64,000 nucleotides of DNA from CAYLNL01 sp964385175 (GCA_964385175.1 CAYLNL010000010.1:1-64000), one strand, 5' to 3'; positions 50,485 through 60,418 are shown, counted from the stretch's first letter. The notes: a model not told the origin generated them from the sequence alone. A program made the numbers and translations.

Positions 50485-50976
50485 TTATTCAGGATTTTTT
50501 AACTGCTCGGCATCTTTAAGTACCCGCTCTTTGAGGCTTTCTTTGTACTGGGCGATGCGGTCTAAGATATCAGGATTTCCCTGCCCCAGAATTTGAGCGG
50601 CTAAGATACCGGCGTTGGCGCCTCCGTTAAGCGCTACGGTAGCTACCGGCACGCCGGCAGGCATTTGCAGGATAGAAAGAACAGAATCCCACCCATCTAT
50701 AGAATTTCTGCTTTTTATGGGTACACCTATAACGGGCAGGGGGGAGAGAGAAGCCACCATACCGGGCAAATGAGCGGCGCCTCCGGCGCCTGCAATAATA
50801 ACCCTTATATTTCTGCGGTGAGCATGGGCTGCAAAATCGAATAACTTGTCGGGAGTGCGGTGAGCCGAAACAACATCAATTTCCACTTCAATCTCAAAGT
50901 GTTGCAAAATGGCAATAGCTTCCTGCATAATTGGCAGGTCGCTGGCGCTTCCCATAATAACGGCTACTTTTGCCAT
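50485..50976 (-). CDS. purE: N5-carboxyaminoimidazole ribonucleotide mutase
   Basis: 163 aa. MGSASDLPIMQEAIAIL, VSAHRTPDKLFDFA and AGGAAHLPGMVASLSPLPVIGVP are the class I PurE motifs. Moves the carboxyl group from N5-CAIR to CAIR in purine synthesis, after PurK. Follows purK with a 230-nt structured gap. Confidence 0.97.
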   Translation of the reverse strand: MAKVAVIMGSASDLPIMQEAIAILQHFEIEVEIDVVSAHRTPDKLFDFAAHAHRRNIRVIIAGAGGAAHLPGMVASLSPLPVIGVPIKSRNSIDGWDSVLSILQMPAGVPVATVALNGGANAGILAAQILGQGNPDILDRIAQYKESLKERVLKDAEQLKNPE

Positions 50977-51004
50977 GATAACAGAGGGTTTGTTTTGATA
51001 GAAC

Positions 51005-51120
51005 GTTTTTGCTGGTTTTCAATAGTAGGCATCAGATGGCTGTGAGAAAACTCACAGGTTGTTGCGGCAACCTGCGAGCTCTTTATATCATCTGGCGGTT
51101 TTTGCCCGGATGATAAACAC
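51005..51120 (-). other. Structured purK-purE intergenic segment
   Basis: Three consecutive hairpins: TGTGAG-AAAA-CTCACA (about 51041-51056), CAGGTTG-TTGCGG-CAACCTG (about 51055-51074) and ATCATC-T-GGC, loop, GCC-C-GGATGAT (about 51088-51115). There is no T run typical of a terminator and no ORF. It may be a leader RNA of purE, but it does not match any purine-linked riboswitch that I can recognise. Confidence 0.5.
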
Positions 51121-51206
51121 ACACTGGGCTGCAAGATACAACTATTATTTTTATTAAAAATAATGTGAAAACTACTTCCACAGGGAATTTCATGGGAAGA
51201 ACCCTC

Positions 51207-52367
51207 TTAAGAGTTTTCTGCGGTAACATGTATTGTTTGTTTAACCTTTTCTGCTATTTTAAGGGCTAACTGAACATCTTTATTTACCACAGTAACATGT
51301 CCCATTTTGCGAAAGGGGCGGGTTTCTTTTTTCCCATAGAGATGTAGTGAAACTCCTTCTATTGCCAGTATAGGAGGAATGTTTTTATAGCGCGCAATAC
51401 CTTGATAGCCCTCTTTTCCTACCAAGTTTACCATAACAGCGGGTATTTTATTGTCTGTTTTTCCCAGAGGTAAATTCAAGATGGCTCTCAGGTGTTGTTC
51501 AAACTGGTTTGTATAGCTGGCTTCAAGGGTATAATGCCCGCTATTATGAGGGCGGGGCGCCGCTTCGTTTACCAATAACTCATCGGTTTCCGTCAAAAAT
51601 AATTCTACTGCGAGCAAACCAGTATGCTCAAGTGCCTGGGACACTTTCAATGCAAGGAGTTGCGCTTGGCTGGCAATCCCTTCCTCTATACGGGCAGGAG
51701 CAATGGCATATTCCAGGTAATTTGCACCAGGATGAAATTGCATTTCTACAACAGGATATGTACGCACCTCGCCGTTAGCGTTTCGGGCTACCAAAACAGC
51801 GAGTTCCTTTTTAAAAATAACCAGGTTCTCCGTAAGACAGGCTACGTTTGGCAAATTATCCAAATCAGAATAGGTTTTCACTACCTTCACCCCCCGTCCA
51901 TCATACCCCATTCGGTTACTCTTCCACACAAAAGGAAACGACAGTGTTTTTCGCTCTATAGCCGTTTGTATTTCATGTGTATAGGCAAAACGCATAAAAT
52001 CTGGAGTAGGAATCTGGTGGTCTATATAAAAGAGTTTTTGAGCGGTTTTGTCCTGGATAGTGCGAATGGTTTTTGCAGAGGGAAATACCTGTATTCCTTC
52101 TTTTTCCAGTTGCTCCAGGGCATCTACATTCACATTTTCAATCTCAAGGGTAAGCAGCTGCACTTTTTTTCCGAAACGATACACTGTTTCGGCATCTGTG
52201 ATGTCTCCCTCTAAAAATTCAGTGCAGGCTGTTTTGCAGGGAGCGTCAGGGTTAGGGTCTAAAACAAGCGTGTGTAAATTATATTTTTGCGCTTCGGCAA
52301 GGAGCATACGACCTAACTGACCGCCGCCTACAATACCTAATTTAAAATGAGGAGAAAAGCAATCCAT
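51207..52367 (-). CDS. purK: 5-(carboxyamino)imidazole ribonucleotide synthase
   Basis: 386 aa from ATG 52367 (MDCFSPHFKLGIVGGGQLGR); a TATTTTTG box at 52383-52390 lies inside the longer ORF and rules it out. ATP-grasp motifs: KSNRMGYDGRGVKVV, VELFLTETDELLVNEAAPRPHNSGHYT. Carboxylates AIR with ATP and bicarbonate to N5-CAIR, the substrate of PurE. Confidence 0.96.
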   Translation of the reverse strand: MDCFSPHFKLGIVGGGQLGRMLLAEAQKYNLHTLVLDPNPDAPCKTACTEFLEGDITDAETVYRFGKKVQLLTLEIENVNVDALEQLEKEGIQVFPSAKTIRTIQDKTAQKLFYIDHQIPTPDFMRFAYTHEIQTAIERKTLSFPFVWKSNRMGYDGRGVKVVKTYSDLDNLPNVACLTENLVIFKKELAVLVARNANGEVRTYPVVEMQFHPGANYLEYAIAPARIEEGIASQAQLLALKVSQALEHTGLLAVELFLTETDELLVNEAAPRPHNSGHYTLEASYTNQFEQHLRAILNLPLGKTDNKIPAVMVNLVGKEGYQGIARYKNIPPILAIEGVSLHLYGKKETRPFRKMGHVTVVNKDVQLALKIAEKVKQTIHVTAENS

Positions 52368-52382
52368 GAGAAAATATTTATG

Positions 52383-52390
52383 CAAAAATA
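52383..52390 (-). promoter_or_regulatory. -7 box TATTTTTG for purK
   Basis: 16 nt before ATG 52367; the predicted leader is shorter than 10 nt. Confidence 0.5.
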
Positions 52391-52442
52391 AGGGGAATAG
52401 CGAAAATGCTGCCTGGGTATCTGAAATAAAGAATCTAAACAG

Positions 52443-52450
52443 TATCTTTG
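52443..52450 (+). promoter_or_regulatory. -7 box TATCTTTG for hpt-adk
   Basis: Predicted start near 52457, about 19 nt before the TTG initiation codon of hpt. Confidence 0.55.
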
Positions 52451-52475
52451 CATTTTAAAAAAACAGAATAAAAAA

Positions 52476-53012
52476 TTGATACAACTTCACGGCAAATATT
52501 TTAGACCTCTTATCAGCGCCGAAGAAATTCAAACCGCTGTGAAAAAAGTGGCTGTTGAAATTGCAGCCGATTTTAAAAACGAAGCCCCCGTTTTTGTAGG
52601 CGTGCTTAATGGCGCTTTTATGTTTGCATCAGATATTTTAAGAAACTACCCTCATCCCTGTGAACTCTGTTTTGTGAAACTCAGCTCTTACCAGGGATTG
52701 TCTTCTACCGGTATTGTAAAAACCCTGTTAGATGTTCCCGAAACAGTTCAGGGAAAGAGTGTTATTATTTTAGAAGATATTATAGATACCGGCAGGACTT
52801 TAAGTGAACTGGTAGATTTATTTTCTCGCATGTCCATCAAACAATTTAAAATAGCTACCATGTTCTATAAGCCCGATGCCTATAAAGGAGAGTATAGTAT
52901 TGATTATGTGGGCATATCTGTTCCCGATATTTTTATTGTTGGGTATGGGTTAGATTATAATGAACTGGGCAGGAATTTACCAGGTATTTATCAAATTGAT
53001 GAGCAGCCATGA
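52476..53012 (+). CDS. hpt: Hypoxanthine phosphoribosyltransferase
   Basis: 178 aa if begun at TTG 52476 (MIQLHGKYFRPLISAEEI); no in-frame ATG lies upstream of the conserved region. The PRPP-binding loop VIILEDIIDTGRTLSEL and FVGVLNGAFMFASDIL are typical of HPRT. Salvages hypoxanthine (and often guanine). Overlaps adk by 4 nt. Confidence 0.93.
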   Translation: MIQLHGKYFRPLISAEEIQTAVKKVAVEIAADFKNEAPVFVGVLNGAFMFASDILRNYPHPCELCFVKLSSYQGLSSTGIVKTLLDVPETVQGKSVIILEDIIDTGRTLSELVDLFSRMSIKQFKIATMFYKPDAYKGEYSIDYVGISVPDIFIVGYGLDYNELGRNLPGIYQIDEQP

Positions 53013-53581
53013 TGAACCTGGTTTTATTTGGCAAACCCGGGACAGGTAAAGGTACGCAAGCTACTCTCTTGAAAGAAACATATCAATTTATTCACCTGTC
53101 AACAGGCGAGTTATTCCGGTGGAATATAGATAATGATACCGAGCTTGGGAATAAGGCTAAAGCCTATATGGATGAGGGAAATTTGGTGCCAGATGAGTTA
53201 ACCATAACTATGCTGGTAGCTGAGGTAAATAAACACCCGCAAGCAGAAGGATTTATTTTTGATGGGTTTCCGCGTACAAGAGCGCAGGCGGAAGCGCTTG
53301 ATTCTTTACTGGCTTCTAAACAAATGAAAATAGACGCCGCCATAGCTATAGAAGTGCCCGAAGATATGCTGGTGCACCGCTTACTGAAAAGAGGAGAGGA
53401 GAGTGGTAGAACAGACGACCAAAGCGAGGAAAAAATAAGAACCCGGTTTGAAGAATATAATAAGAAAACCTCTCCACTGATAGCTTATTATAAAGAACAA
53501 GGCAAATTTCGAGAAGTAAATGGAGTAGGTGCCGTTACCGAAATTGCAGCCCGGTTGCATGCTGTAATCAATTCACTTTAA
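53009..53581 (+). CDS. adk: Adenylate kinase
   Basis: 190 aa. The P-loop GKPGTGKGTQ, STGELFRWNI, FIFDGFPRTRAQAEAL and GRTDDQSEEKIRTRFEEY are adenylate-kinase motifs; the short LID marks the zinc-less short form. Interconverts AMP, ADP and ATP. Second gene of the purine-salvage pair with hpt. Confidence 0.96.
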   Translation: MMNLVLFGKPGTGKGTQATLLKETYQFIHLSTGELFRWNIDNDTELGNKAKAYMDEGNLVPDELTITMLVAEVNKHPQAEGFIFDGFPRTRAQAEALDSLLASKQMKIDAAIAIEVPEDMLVHRLLKRGEESGRTDDQSEEKIRTRFEEYNKKTSPLIAYYKEQGKFREVNGVGAVTEIAARLHAVINSL

Positions 53582-53739
53582 ATAAATTACTACCCGGTAA
53601 TCCCCCTGTTAAAAAGTAATTTTTCCCTCGTTTATAACTCCTGCAACATAGACCCTTTTTACAAAGAAGAGTTTACTATCTTTACACAGTCATTTTTTAT
53701 GAACCCTTTAAAAATGATGTAAACACCTTATAAATATCT

Positions 53740-56700
53740 ATGTACTTACTTTTTGATACCGAAACCACCGGCTTACCTAAAAGGTGGGATGCTCCTGTAA
53801 CCGATACCGATAACTGGCCACGGGTAGTTCAGATAGCCTGGCAATTACACGATGAATGGGGCAATCTTTTGGAGCATAGCGATGCGATTATTAAACCAGA
53901 CGGATATACTATTCCCTACGAGTCTGAACAGGTACATGGTATTTCTACCGCCCTGGCAGAAGCCGAAGGCATTCCCTTGGGCGAAGCGCTGGAAGCCTTT
54001 AAGCGAGCCCTCTCAAAAGCTAATTTTGTAGCCGGGCATAACGTGGGCTTTGATAATAATGTGGTAGGGGCAGAATTTTATCGCCTCAACATACTCCATT
54101 CGCTCCTTTCCCTGCCAGTGTTAGATACGTGTACAGAAGCCACGGCGTTACTCTGCCAGCTCCCCGGGGGTAAAGGAGGTAAATTTAAACTCCCTACAGT
54201 AACAGAACTCTACCGTCATCTTTTTAAAGATGCCTTCCAGGAAGCCCACCATGCCGCCGCCGACGTAGAAGCTACTGCCCGCTGCTTTTTTGAACTCATA
54301 CGCACCCAACAAGTATTCAGCCCCCAAGAGTTAAACGCTGCCCCCGATTATTTTGCCCGTTTTGCAGCCTTTCACCCTCAACCCATAGCGTTAGTGGGGC
54401 TGAAACACCGCAATCTAAAAACAGCTTCCGAAAATATAAGGAAACAACTTGAAAAAGAAAAATCCACTACTACACCCTCAAAAGAAGAGCTTCTACAAAA
54501 TGAACAACTTCTGCAAGAAGCCGTTTTTGTGCATCTACACAATCACTCCCAGTTTTCAGTACTGCAAGCTACCTCTACCATTAAGGAAATAGTTGAGGCC
54601 GCCTCGCGTGAGAAAATGCCTGCCGTGGCGCTCACCGATACTGCCAATTTAATGGGCGCCTTTCACTTTGTGAAAGAAATTAATACACACAACAAAATAG
54701 CCCAGGCAAAAAATAAAGAAGCCTCCGCAAAAGGAGTTCAACCCCTGGAAAGTATTCTAAAACCTATTATAGGATGTGAGTTTTATGTATGCGAAAACCG
54801 GAACGATAAAACCCGTAAAGATAAAGGCTACCAGGTAGTAATGCTGGCAAAAAATAAAAACGGGTACCACAACCTGGCAAAAATGGCATCTATTGCCTAT
54901 ACCGAAGGTTTTTACTACGTTCCGCGCATAGACAGAGAGGTGGTGCAGCGCTATAAAGAAGATATTATTGTGCTTACCGGCAATCTTTATGGAGAAGTTC
55001 CTGCAAAAATCCTTCATTTAGGAGAACACCAGGCAGAAGAAGCATTGCTGTGGTGGAAAGAAGTGTTCCAGGATGATTTATACCTGGAAATTATGCGACA
55101 TGGGCAGGAAGATGAAGACCGCGTGAACGAAACCCTCCTGCGATTTTCCAGGAAACACCGCATTAAACTGGTGGCGGCTAATAGTACTTATTACATCTTA
55201 GAGGAAGATGCCCGCGCCCATGATATTTTATTATGTGTAAAAGAAGGCGAAAAACAAGCCACCCCAATTGGGCGTGGCAGAGGCTATCGTTACGGGCTGC
55301 CCAACCAGGAGTACTATTTTAAAAGCGCCAAGGCTATGAAGAGTCTTTTTAAAGATGTTCCTCAAGCCATCCTCACCATCCAGGAAATATTAGATAAAAT
55401 AAGCTATTACGACCTGGCTCGCCCGGTAGTGCTACCCAAATTCGAGATTCCACCCACCTTCCTTGCAAACGGCACTACACAAGAGCAGGCAGAAAGCAGT
55501 TACCTGCGCCATCTTACCTATGAAGGCGCCAGTCGCCGATACCCCACGCTCTCCCCGGCCATAAAGGAACGGGTAGATTTTGAATTAGAAGTTATTGAGC
55601 GTACCGGTTACCCGGGCTATTTTCTCATTGTGCAGGACGTGTGTGCCGCTGCGCGCGAAATGGGCGTTTCTGTAGGGCCGGGACGCGGCTCGGCAGCCGG
55701 CTCTGTGGTAGCCTATGCCCTGGGCATTACCAATATAGACCCCATTGCTAATAATCTTCTCTTTGAGCGTTTTCTCAACCCCGACCGTGTGAGCCTTCCC
55801 GATATTGATATTGATTTTGATGATGAAGGAAGAGGAAAGGTAATTGAATATGTGGTTCAAAAATATGGTGCCAACCAGGTAGCTCAGATAATTACCTATG
55901 GCACCATGGCAGCCAAATCTTCCATACGAGATACAGCCCGTGTTTTAGACCTTCCCCTTCAAGAAGCAGACCGGGTGGCAAAACTTATACCCAATATAAA
56001 ACTTACCGATATTTTCGGGCTCACCTCCGAGGAGCTTCGGGAAAGACTTCGCTCAGAAGATTTACTACGTGTGCAAGAGTTAAAAAAGCTGGCGGAAGGA
56101 GACAGCCTAACGGCACAAACCATAAAACAAGCAAGAGTACTGGAAGGCTCTTTCAGGAATACCGGCATACACGCCTGTGGTGTTATTATAACGCCCGACG
56201 ATATTACCAATTTTGTGCCCATAGCTACCGCCAAGGACTCTGATTTGTATGTTACCCAGTTTGACAATGCGGTGGTGGAAAGTGCAGGATTGCTGAAAAT
56301 GGATTTTTTGGGGTTAAAGACGCTTACACTCATAAAAGATACAGTAGAGCTTGTTAAATATCGCCATGATAAAGACCTGAACCCGGATACTTTTCCGTTA
56401 GATGATAAAAAGACGTATGAGCTTTTTCAACGTGGCGAAACCATCGGGATTTTTCAGTATGAATCTGTGGGGATGCAAAAATATATGCGGGACTTAAAAC
56501 CTACGGTTTTTGCAGATTTGGTAGCTATGAATGCTCTCTATCGCCCGGGTCCCATAGAATATATCCCCAGTTTCATCCGCAGAAAGCGCGGGGAGGAGCC
56601 CATTACCTATGACCTTCCCGAAATGGAAGAAGACTTAAAGGAAACCTATGGCATAACCGTTTACCAGGAGCAAGTGATGCTCCTTTCACAAAAACTTGCC

Positions 56701-58116
56701 GGGTTCACCAAAGGTGAAGCCGATGTATTGCGGAAAGCCATGGGTAAAAAAATATTCGCCCTTCTCAATGAACTTAAACCCAAATTTCTCGATGGGGGGG
56801 AGCGCCGTAACCACCCCCGGGATGTTTTAGAAAAAGTATGGAAAGACTGGGAAGCCTTTGCCAGCTATGCCTTTAACAAGAGCCACTCCACCTGTTATGC
56901 CCTCATTGGCTACCAAACGGCCTACCTTAAAGCCAATTACCCCGAAGAATATATGGCGGCAGTGCTTTCTAACAATATGAGCGATATTAAACAAATATCC
57001 TTTTTCCTGGAAGAATGTAAGCGAATGGGCGTTAAAGTGCTGGGACCAGACGTAAACGAATCGTTCTATAAATTTACCGTAAATAAAAACAACGCTATTC
57101 GCTTTGGTATGGGCGCCGTGAAAGGCATTGGCAAAGGCGCCGTAGATACACTGGTGGCGAATAGAACCGGCAAAAAATACAACTCTGTTTTTGATGTGGC
57201 AAAACGGGTAGATTTGTCTGCCGCCACAAAAAAAGCCTTTGAAAGCCTTGCGTTAGCAGGCGGGTTCGATTCTTTTGCAGGAGTGCATCGCGCTCAGTAT
57301 TTTAATGATAATGGAGATGGGGTAACCCTTTTGGAAAAAGCCATTCGTTTTGGCGCCGCCTACCAGCAAAATCTCCAGTCGGCCCAGGTGAGTTTATTTG
57401 GCGACCAAAGCAATGTGCAAATTCCCGAACCCATAGTTCCTGAGTGCGAGGCTTGGAGCACCATAGAAAAACTCAAGAAAGAAAAAGAAGTAGTGGGTAT
57501 TTATATTTCCGGGCACCCCTTAGACGATTTTAAAACCGAAATGCAATATTTCTGTAATGGAAATTTGGCACTTCTTAGCAATATGCAGCAACATCTGAAC
57601 AAGGAAATTACCCTTGCCGGTGTAGTTACCAACGTACAACACCGCATGTCTAAAAACGGTAAAGGATGGGCGGTATTTACCCTGGAAGATTACACAGACT
57701 CATACGAATTTAAAATTTTTAGTGAAGAATACCTGAGATACCGACATCTCCTTAATATTGACGGGTTATTGTATGCCAAAGTTTTTATACGAGAAGGATG
57801 GGCAAATAATGAAACAGGCGCTAACCCTGAGCCAAGAATCCAGTTTGCCAATCTCCAGCCTATCCACGATGTTATGGAAAACTACGCTAAAAAACTAACC
57901 ATTCAACTCCCCATAGAAGAACTCGCCGAAGAGAAAATAACCCGTTTAAAAACCCTTCTAAAATCTCACAAAGGCAATCACGCCCTTTCTTTTATAGTGT
58001 ATGAAGCCACAAACGATGTTAAATTGCACCTGCCCAGTCGCAGGAAAAATGTAAAAATCTCTAATGAGTTGCTGGCTGTGTTAGAAGAAGAGGCTATTTA
58101 TTATAAATTGAACTGA
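53740..58116 (+). CDS. dnaE: DNA polymerase III alpha subunit with N-terminal exonuclease
   Basis: 1458 aa. Residues 1-190 are a DEDDh exonuclease: MYLLFDTETTGLPKRWD (Asp, Glu), GHNVGFDNNV and HHAAADVEAT. A PHP domain (VHLHNHSQFSVL) begins at about 265. Catalytic aspartates of the polymerase are in LPDIDIDFDDEGRGKVIEYV after VGPGRGSAAGSVVAYAL. An OB-fold (ITLAGVVTNVQHRMSKNGKGWAVFTLED) sits near 1290. The exonuclease fusion is a Bacteroidota trait that joins proofreading to the replicative polymerase. Confidence 0.96.
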   Translation: MYLLFDTETTGLPKRWDAPVTDTDNWPRVVQIAWQLHDEWGNLLEHSDAIIKPDGYTIPYESEQVHGISTALAEAEGIPLGEALEAFKRALSKANFVAGHNVGFDNNVVGAEFYRLNILHSLLSLPVLDTCTEATALLCQLPGGKGGKFKLPTVTELYRHLFKDAFQEAHHAAADVEATARCFFELIRTQQVFSPQELNAAPDYFARFAAFHPQPIALVGLKHRNLKTASENIRKQLEKEKSTTTPSKEELLQNEQLLQEAVFVHLHNHSQFSVLQATSTIKEIVEAASREKMPAVALTDTANLMGAFHFVKEINTHNKIAQAKNKEASAKGVQPLESILKPIIGCEFYVCENRNDKTRKDKGYQVVMLAKNKNGYHNLAKMASIAYTEGFYYVPRIDREVVQRYKEDIIVLTGNLYGEVPAKILHLGEHQAEEALLWWKEVFQDDLYLEIMRHGQEDEDRVNETLLRFSRKHRIKLVAANSTYYILEEDARAHDILLCVKEGEKQATPIGRGRGYRYGLPNQEYYFKSAKAMKSLFKDVPQAILTIQEILDKISYYDLARPVVLPKFEIPPTFLANGTTQEQAESSYLRHLTYEGASRRYPTLSPAIKERVDFELEVIERTGYPGYFLIVQDVCAAAREMGVSVGPGRGSAAGSVVAYALGITNIDPIANNLLFERFLNPDRVSLPDIDIDFDDEGRGKVIEYVVQKYGANQVAQIITYGTMAAKSSIRDTARVLDLPLQEADRVAKLIPNIKLTDIFGLTSEELRERLRSEDLLRVQELKKLAEGDSLTAQTIKQARVLEGSFRNTGIHACGVIITPDDITNFVPIATAKDSDLYVTQFDNAVVESAGLLKMDFLGLKTLTLIKDTVELVKYRHDKDLNPDTFPLDDKKTYELFQRGETIGIFQYESVGMQKYMRDLKPTVFADLVAMNALYRPGPIEYIPSFIRRKRGEEPITYDLPEMEEDLKETYGITVYQEQVMLLSQKLAGFTKGEADVLRKAMGKKIFALLNELKPKFLDGGERRNHPRDVLEKVWKDWEAFASYAFNKSHSTCYALIGYQTAYLKANYPEEYMAAVLSNNMSDIKQISFFLEECKRMGVKVLGPDVNESFYKFTVNKNNAIRFGMGAVKGIGKGAVDTLVANRTGKKYNSVFDVAKRVDLSAATKKAFESLALAGGFDSFAGVHRAQYFNDNGDGVTLLEKAIRFGAAYQQNLQSAQVSLFGDQSNVQIPEPIVPECEAWSTIEKLKKEKEVVGIYISGHPLDDFKTEMQYFCNGNLALLSNMQQHLNKEITLAGVVTNVQHRMSKNGKGWAVFTLEDYTDSYEFKIFSEEYLRYRHLLNIDGLLYAKVFIREGWANNETGANPEPRIQFANLQPIHDVMENYAKKLTIQLPIEELAEEKITRLKTLLKSHKGNHALSFIVYEATNDVKLHLPSRRKNVKISNELLAVLEEEAIYYKLN

Positions 58117-58185
58117 TATTTATTTTTATAATAACAATATCATTAAAACCAATAGAATAGTACATATCCTTGTAAAAGAAATAAG

Positions 58186-58193
58186 TACCTTTG
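58186..58193 (+). promoter_or_regulatory. -7 box TACCTTTG for trxA
   Basis: 34 nt before ATG 58227; it excludes the longer ORF start. Confidence 0.55.
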
Positions 58194-58226
58194 TACCCGA
58201 AAACAAATACTAAATACTCAAGAAAA

Positions 58227-58544
58227 ATGGCATTAGAAATAACAGACGCTACCTTTGAAGAAATAGTTTTGAAAAACAACAAACCCGTACTGGTAGATTT
58301 TTGGGCAGCTTGGTGTGGCCCCTGCCGCATGGTAGGCCCCATCATAGAAGAAATAAGCAAAGAATACCAGGGCAAAGCCGTTATAGGAAAAGTAGATGTA
58401 GATGCCCACCAGGAATTCGCCGCCAAATATGGAGTGCGCAACATTCCCACCGTGCTTGTCTTCAAAAATGGGCAAGTGGTGAATCGCCAGGTAGGCGTAG
58501 CTCCCAAAAACGTTTACACCCAGGCGCTTAACGCTGCTCTTTAA
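58227..58544 (+). CDS. trxA: Thioredoxin
   Basis: 105 aa, the standard length. VLVDFWAAWCGPCRMVGPII carries the redox CGPC; VRNIPTVLVFKNGQ has the cis-proline. General cytoplasmic disulfide reductant. Ends with a terminator at 58571. Confidence 0.97.
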   Translation: MALEITDATFEEIVLKNNKPVLVDFWAAWCGPCRMVGPIIEEISKEYQGKAVIGKVDVDAHQEFAAKYGVRNIPTVLVFKNGQVVNRQVGVAPKNVYTQALNAAL

Positions 58545-58570
58545 TAAGCGACTTCTGAGAAAAAGAAACA

Positions 58571-58599
58571 GGTTTGGTGGCAACATCAAACCTTTTTTA
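58571..58599 (+). terminator. Terminator after trxA
   Basis: GGTTTG and CAAACC pair around a 10-nt loop, followed by TTTTTT. Confidence 0.75.
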
Positions 58600-58606
58600 T
58601 AAGTTT

Positions 58607-59536
58607 ATGAACCTATCTTCTCAACTCCAACAAGCCCCCCTATACAAATACCTGGAGGTTCTTGCCAACCAGGTAGTAGAAGGCTTTATCAGTGGGATGC
58701 ACAAAAGCCCCTTTCATGGCTTTTCCTCTGAGTTTGCAGAACACAAAAGCTATAACCCCGGCGAGAGCACCAAATACATAGATTGGAAACTCTTCGCCCG
58801 CACCGATAAATTGTACACCAAACGCTTTGAGGAAGAAACTAACCTGAGATGTCACCTTATTATAGACCGCTCCCCCTCTATGTACTACCCGGAAGGAGCT
58901 AAACAAACCATACAGTCTCTCACTAAAATAGGTTTTTCTGCCCTGGCCGCCGCGGCACTTATGCAACTTCTCAGGCGCCAGCGCGATGCAGTGGGCATGA
59001 GCCTGTACTCTGATGTGTATGAATATTACGCCCCCGAAAAAAATGGAGAACGCCATCGCCACATGTTGATGAATGTTCTCCAGGACATGCTACAACAACC
59101 TCCCGCTGCCAAACACACCAATACCTACACTTTTTTGCACCAGGTAGCCGAAAAAATTCACCGCCGCAGCCTCATCTTTTTGTTTACCGATATGTTCCAA
59201 ACAGAAACCGATGACTCTCGCCTATTTGAAGCGCTGCGCCACCTGCGGTACAACAAACACAAGCTCGTTCTCTTCCACGTTATGGATAAGGCGAAAGAAG
59301 CGTATTTTGAATTTGATGAAGCCCCAAAACGATTCACCGATGTAGAAACCGGCAATTCTATAAACCTGTATGCCAGTTCTGTAAAAGCCGATTACCGCAA
59401 GGCGGTGGAAACCTATTATAACTCCCTGCAGCTCACCTGCGCCCGCTACAAAATAAAATATGTAGAAGCTGATATTACTCAGGGGTTCGATAAAATACTG
59501 CTCACCTACCTGTCGGAAAAACAACGGTTTGCTTAG
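58607..59536 (+). CDS. DUF58-domain protein, 309 aa
   Basis: From ATG 58607. FHGFSSEFAEHKSYNPGEST, KYIDWKLFARTDKLYTKRFE and RCHLIIDRSPSMYYPEG define DUF58; DRSPSM is a degenerate von Willebrand MIDAS (DxSxS) site. Such proteins usually pair with a MoxR ATPase and membrane VWA proteins, but none is adjacent here. Cytoplasmic; role unknown. Confidence 0.9.
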   Translation: MNLSSQLQQAPLYKYLEVLANQVVEGFISGMHKSPFHGFSSEFAEHKSYNPGESTKYIDWKLFARTDKLYTKRFEEETNLRCHLIIDRSPSMYYPEGAKQTIQSLTKIGFSALAAAALMQLLRRQRDAVGMSLYSDVYEYYAPEKNGERHRHMLMNVLQDMLQQPPAAKHTNTYTFLHQVAEKIHRRSLIFLFTDMFQTETDDSRLFEALRHLRYNKHKLVLFHVMDKAKEAYFEFDEAPKRFTDVETGNSINLYASSVKADYRKAVETYYNSLQLTCARYKIKYVEADITQGFDKILLTYLSEKQRFA

Positions 59537-59548
59537 ATACTAACAACA

Positions 59549-60418
59549 ATGATTAAAAATATGATACGAAAGATTTTCTACCTCCTGGCGCTATTCCTGT
59601 TTTACATGGCGTTTGGGGGGCTTGTCAGCAACAGTCATAGTTATTTGCTGCCGGCAACCTGTGCAGCCGGTTTTGTATTGGCATATTTTATCGCCCGCAG
59701 CTACCCTTCCTATCGTTTCGGGCGGCTGTTTTTATACTACTATGCTCCTTTTTTGCTATTAGTACTGATGGGGAGTATTTTATTAAAGGATTTTTCGAGA
59801 ACGTTCCTCTATTTTTTTCTCATACCGCCGAGCGCTTTCTTAGGGTACCGGTTTCAAAAAAGGAACAGCTACGGAACGGTGGTTGGAATCCTGGCAATAG
59901 TAGTGGTGAGTTATGTACTGGTTCCCAATGTGCTTAGCCTTTTCACGGCGAAAAATACCCGCGAGAAAAAAGAGTTTCCCGAAATGGTGTTTAAAAATGA
60001 AAAGGACGAGCCGGTGGTTTTCCCGGAAAACACCCTTATCGTGTTAGATTTTTGGAATACCAATTGCGGGGTTTGTTATAGAAAATTCCCGGGCTTTGAA
60101 GCCCTGAGTAAAAAATATGCTTCCCAGGGTGTTCTTTTTTACAGTGTGCATGTGCCCATGCCCAACGAATCGCTGCCCAAAGTATATGCACTGGTAAAAA
60201 AACTCAACTACACTTTTCCTACCCTTTATGCCTCTTCTTCAAAAGAGGTACAGAGCAAATTAACAATATACCGCTACCCCACTGTATTAATGTTCCGAAA
60301 CAATACCCTGTACTATAAAGGCAACCCCAATTACGAGCCCTACGTGTTTATAAACAATGCAGAACGGGAGATAAACCGGGTAATTAAAGAATATTCCCTG
60401 CAAGCGGCTAAACTTTAA
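59549..60418 (+). CDS. Membrane-anchored thioredoxin-like (TlpA-type) protein, 289 aa
   Basis: Four hydrophobic helices in the first 135 residues (IFYLLALFLFYMAFGGL; YLLPATCAAGFVLAYFIA; YYAPFLLLVLMGSIL; VVGILAIVVVSYVL). A periplasmic thioredoxin fold follows with the active site NTNCGVCYRKFP (CGVC) and cis-proline YRYPTVLMF. Probably an envelope disulfide reductase. Confidence 0.88.
   Translation: MIKNMIRKIFYLLALFLFYMAFGGLVSNSHSYLLPATCAAGFVLAYFIARSYPSYRFGRLFLYYYAPFLLLVLMGSILLKDFSRTFLYFFLIPPSAFLGYRFQKRNSYGTVVGILAIVVVSYVLVPNVLSLFTAKNTREKKEFPEMVFKNEKDEPVVFPENTLIVLDFWNTNCGVCYRKFPGFEALSKKYASQGVLFYSVHVPMPNESLPKVYALVKKLNYTFPTLYASSSKEVQSKLTIYRYPTVLMFRNNTLYYKGNPNYEPYVFINNAEREINRVIKEYSLQAAKL

Noticed and set aside
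51005..51120. ZTP, purine or PRPP riboswitch for purE
   Set aside because: Some CCGCC-like words occur, but the order and the conserved cores of these aptamers are missing. Kept only as an unexplained structured segment.
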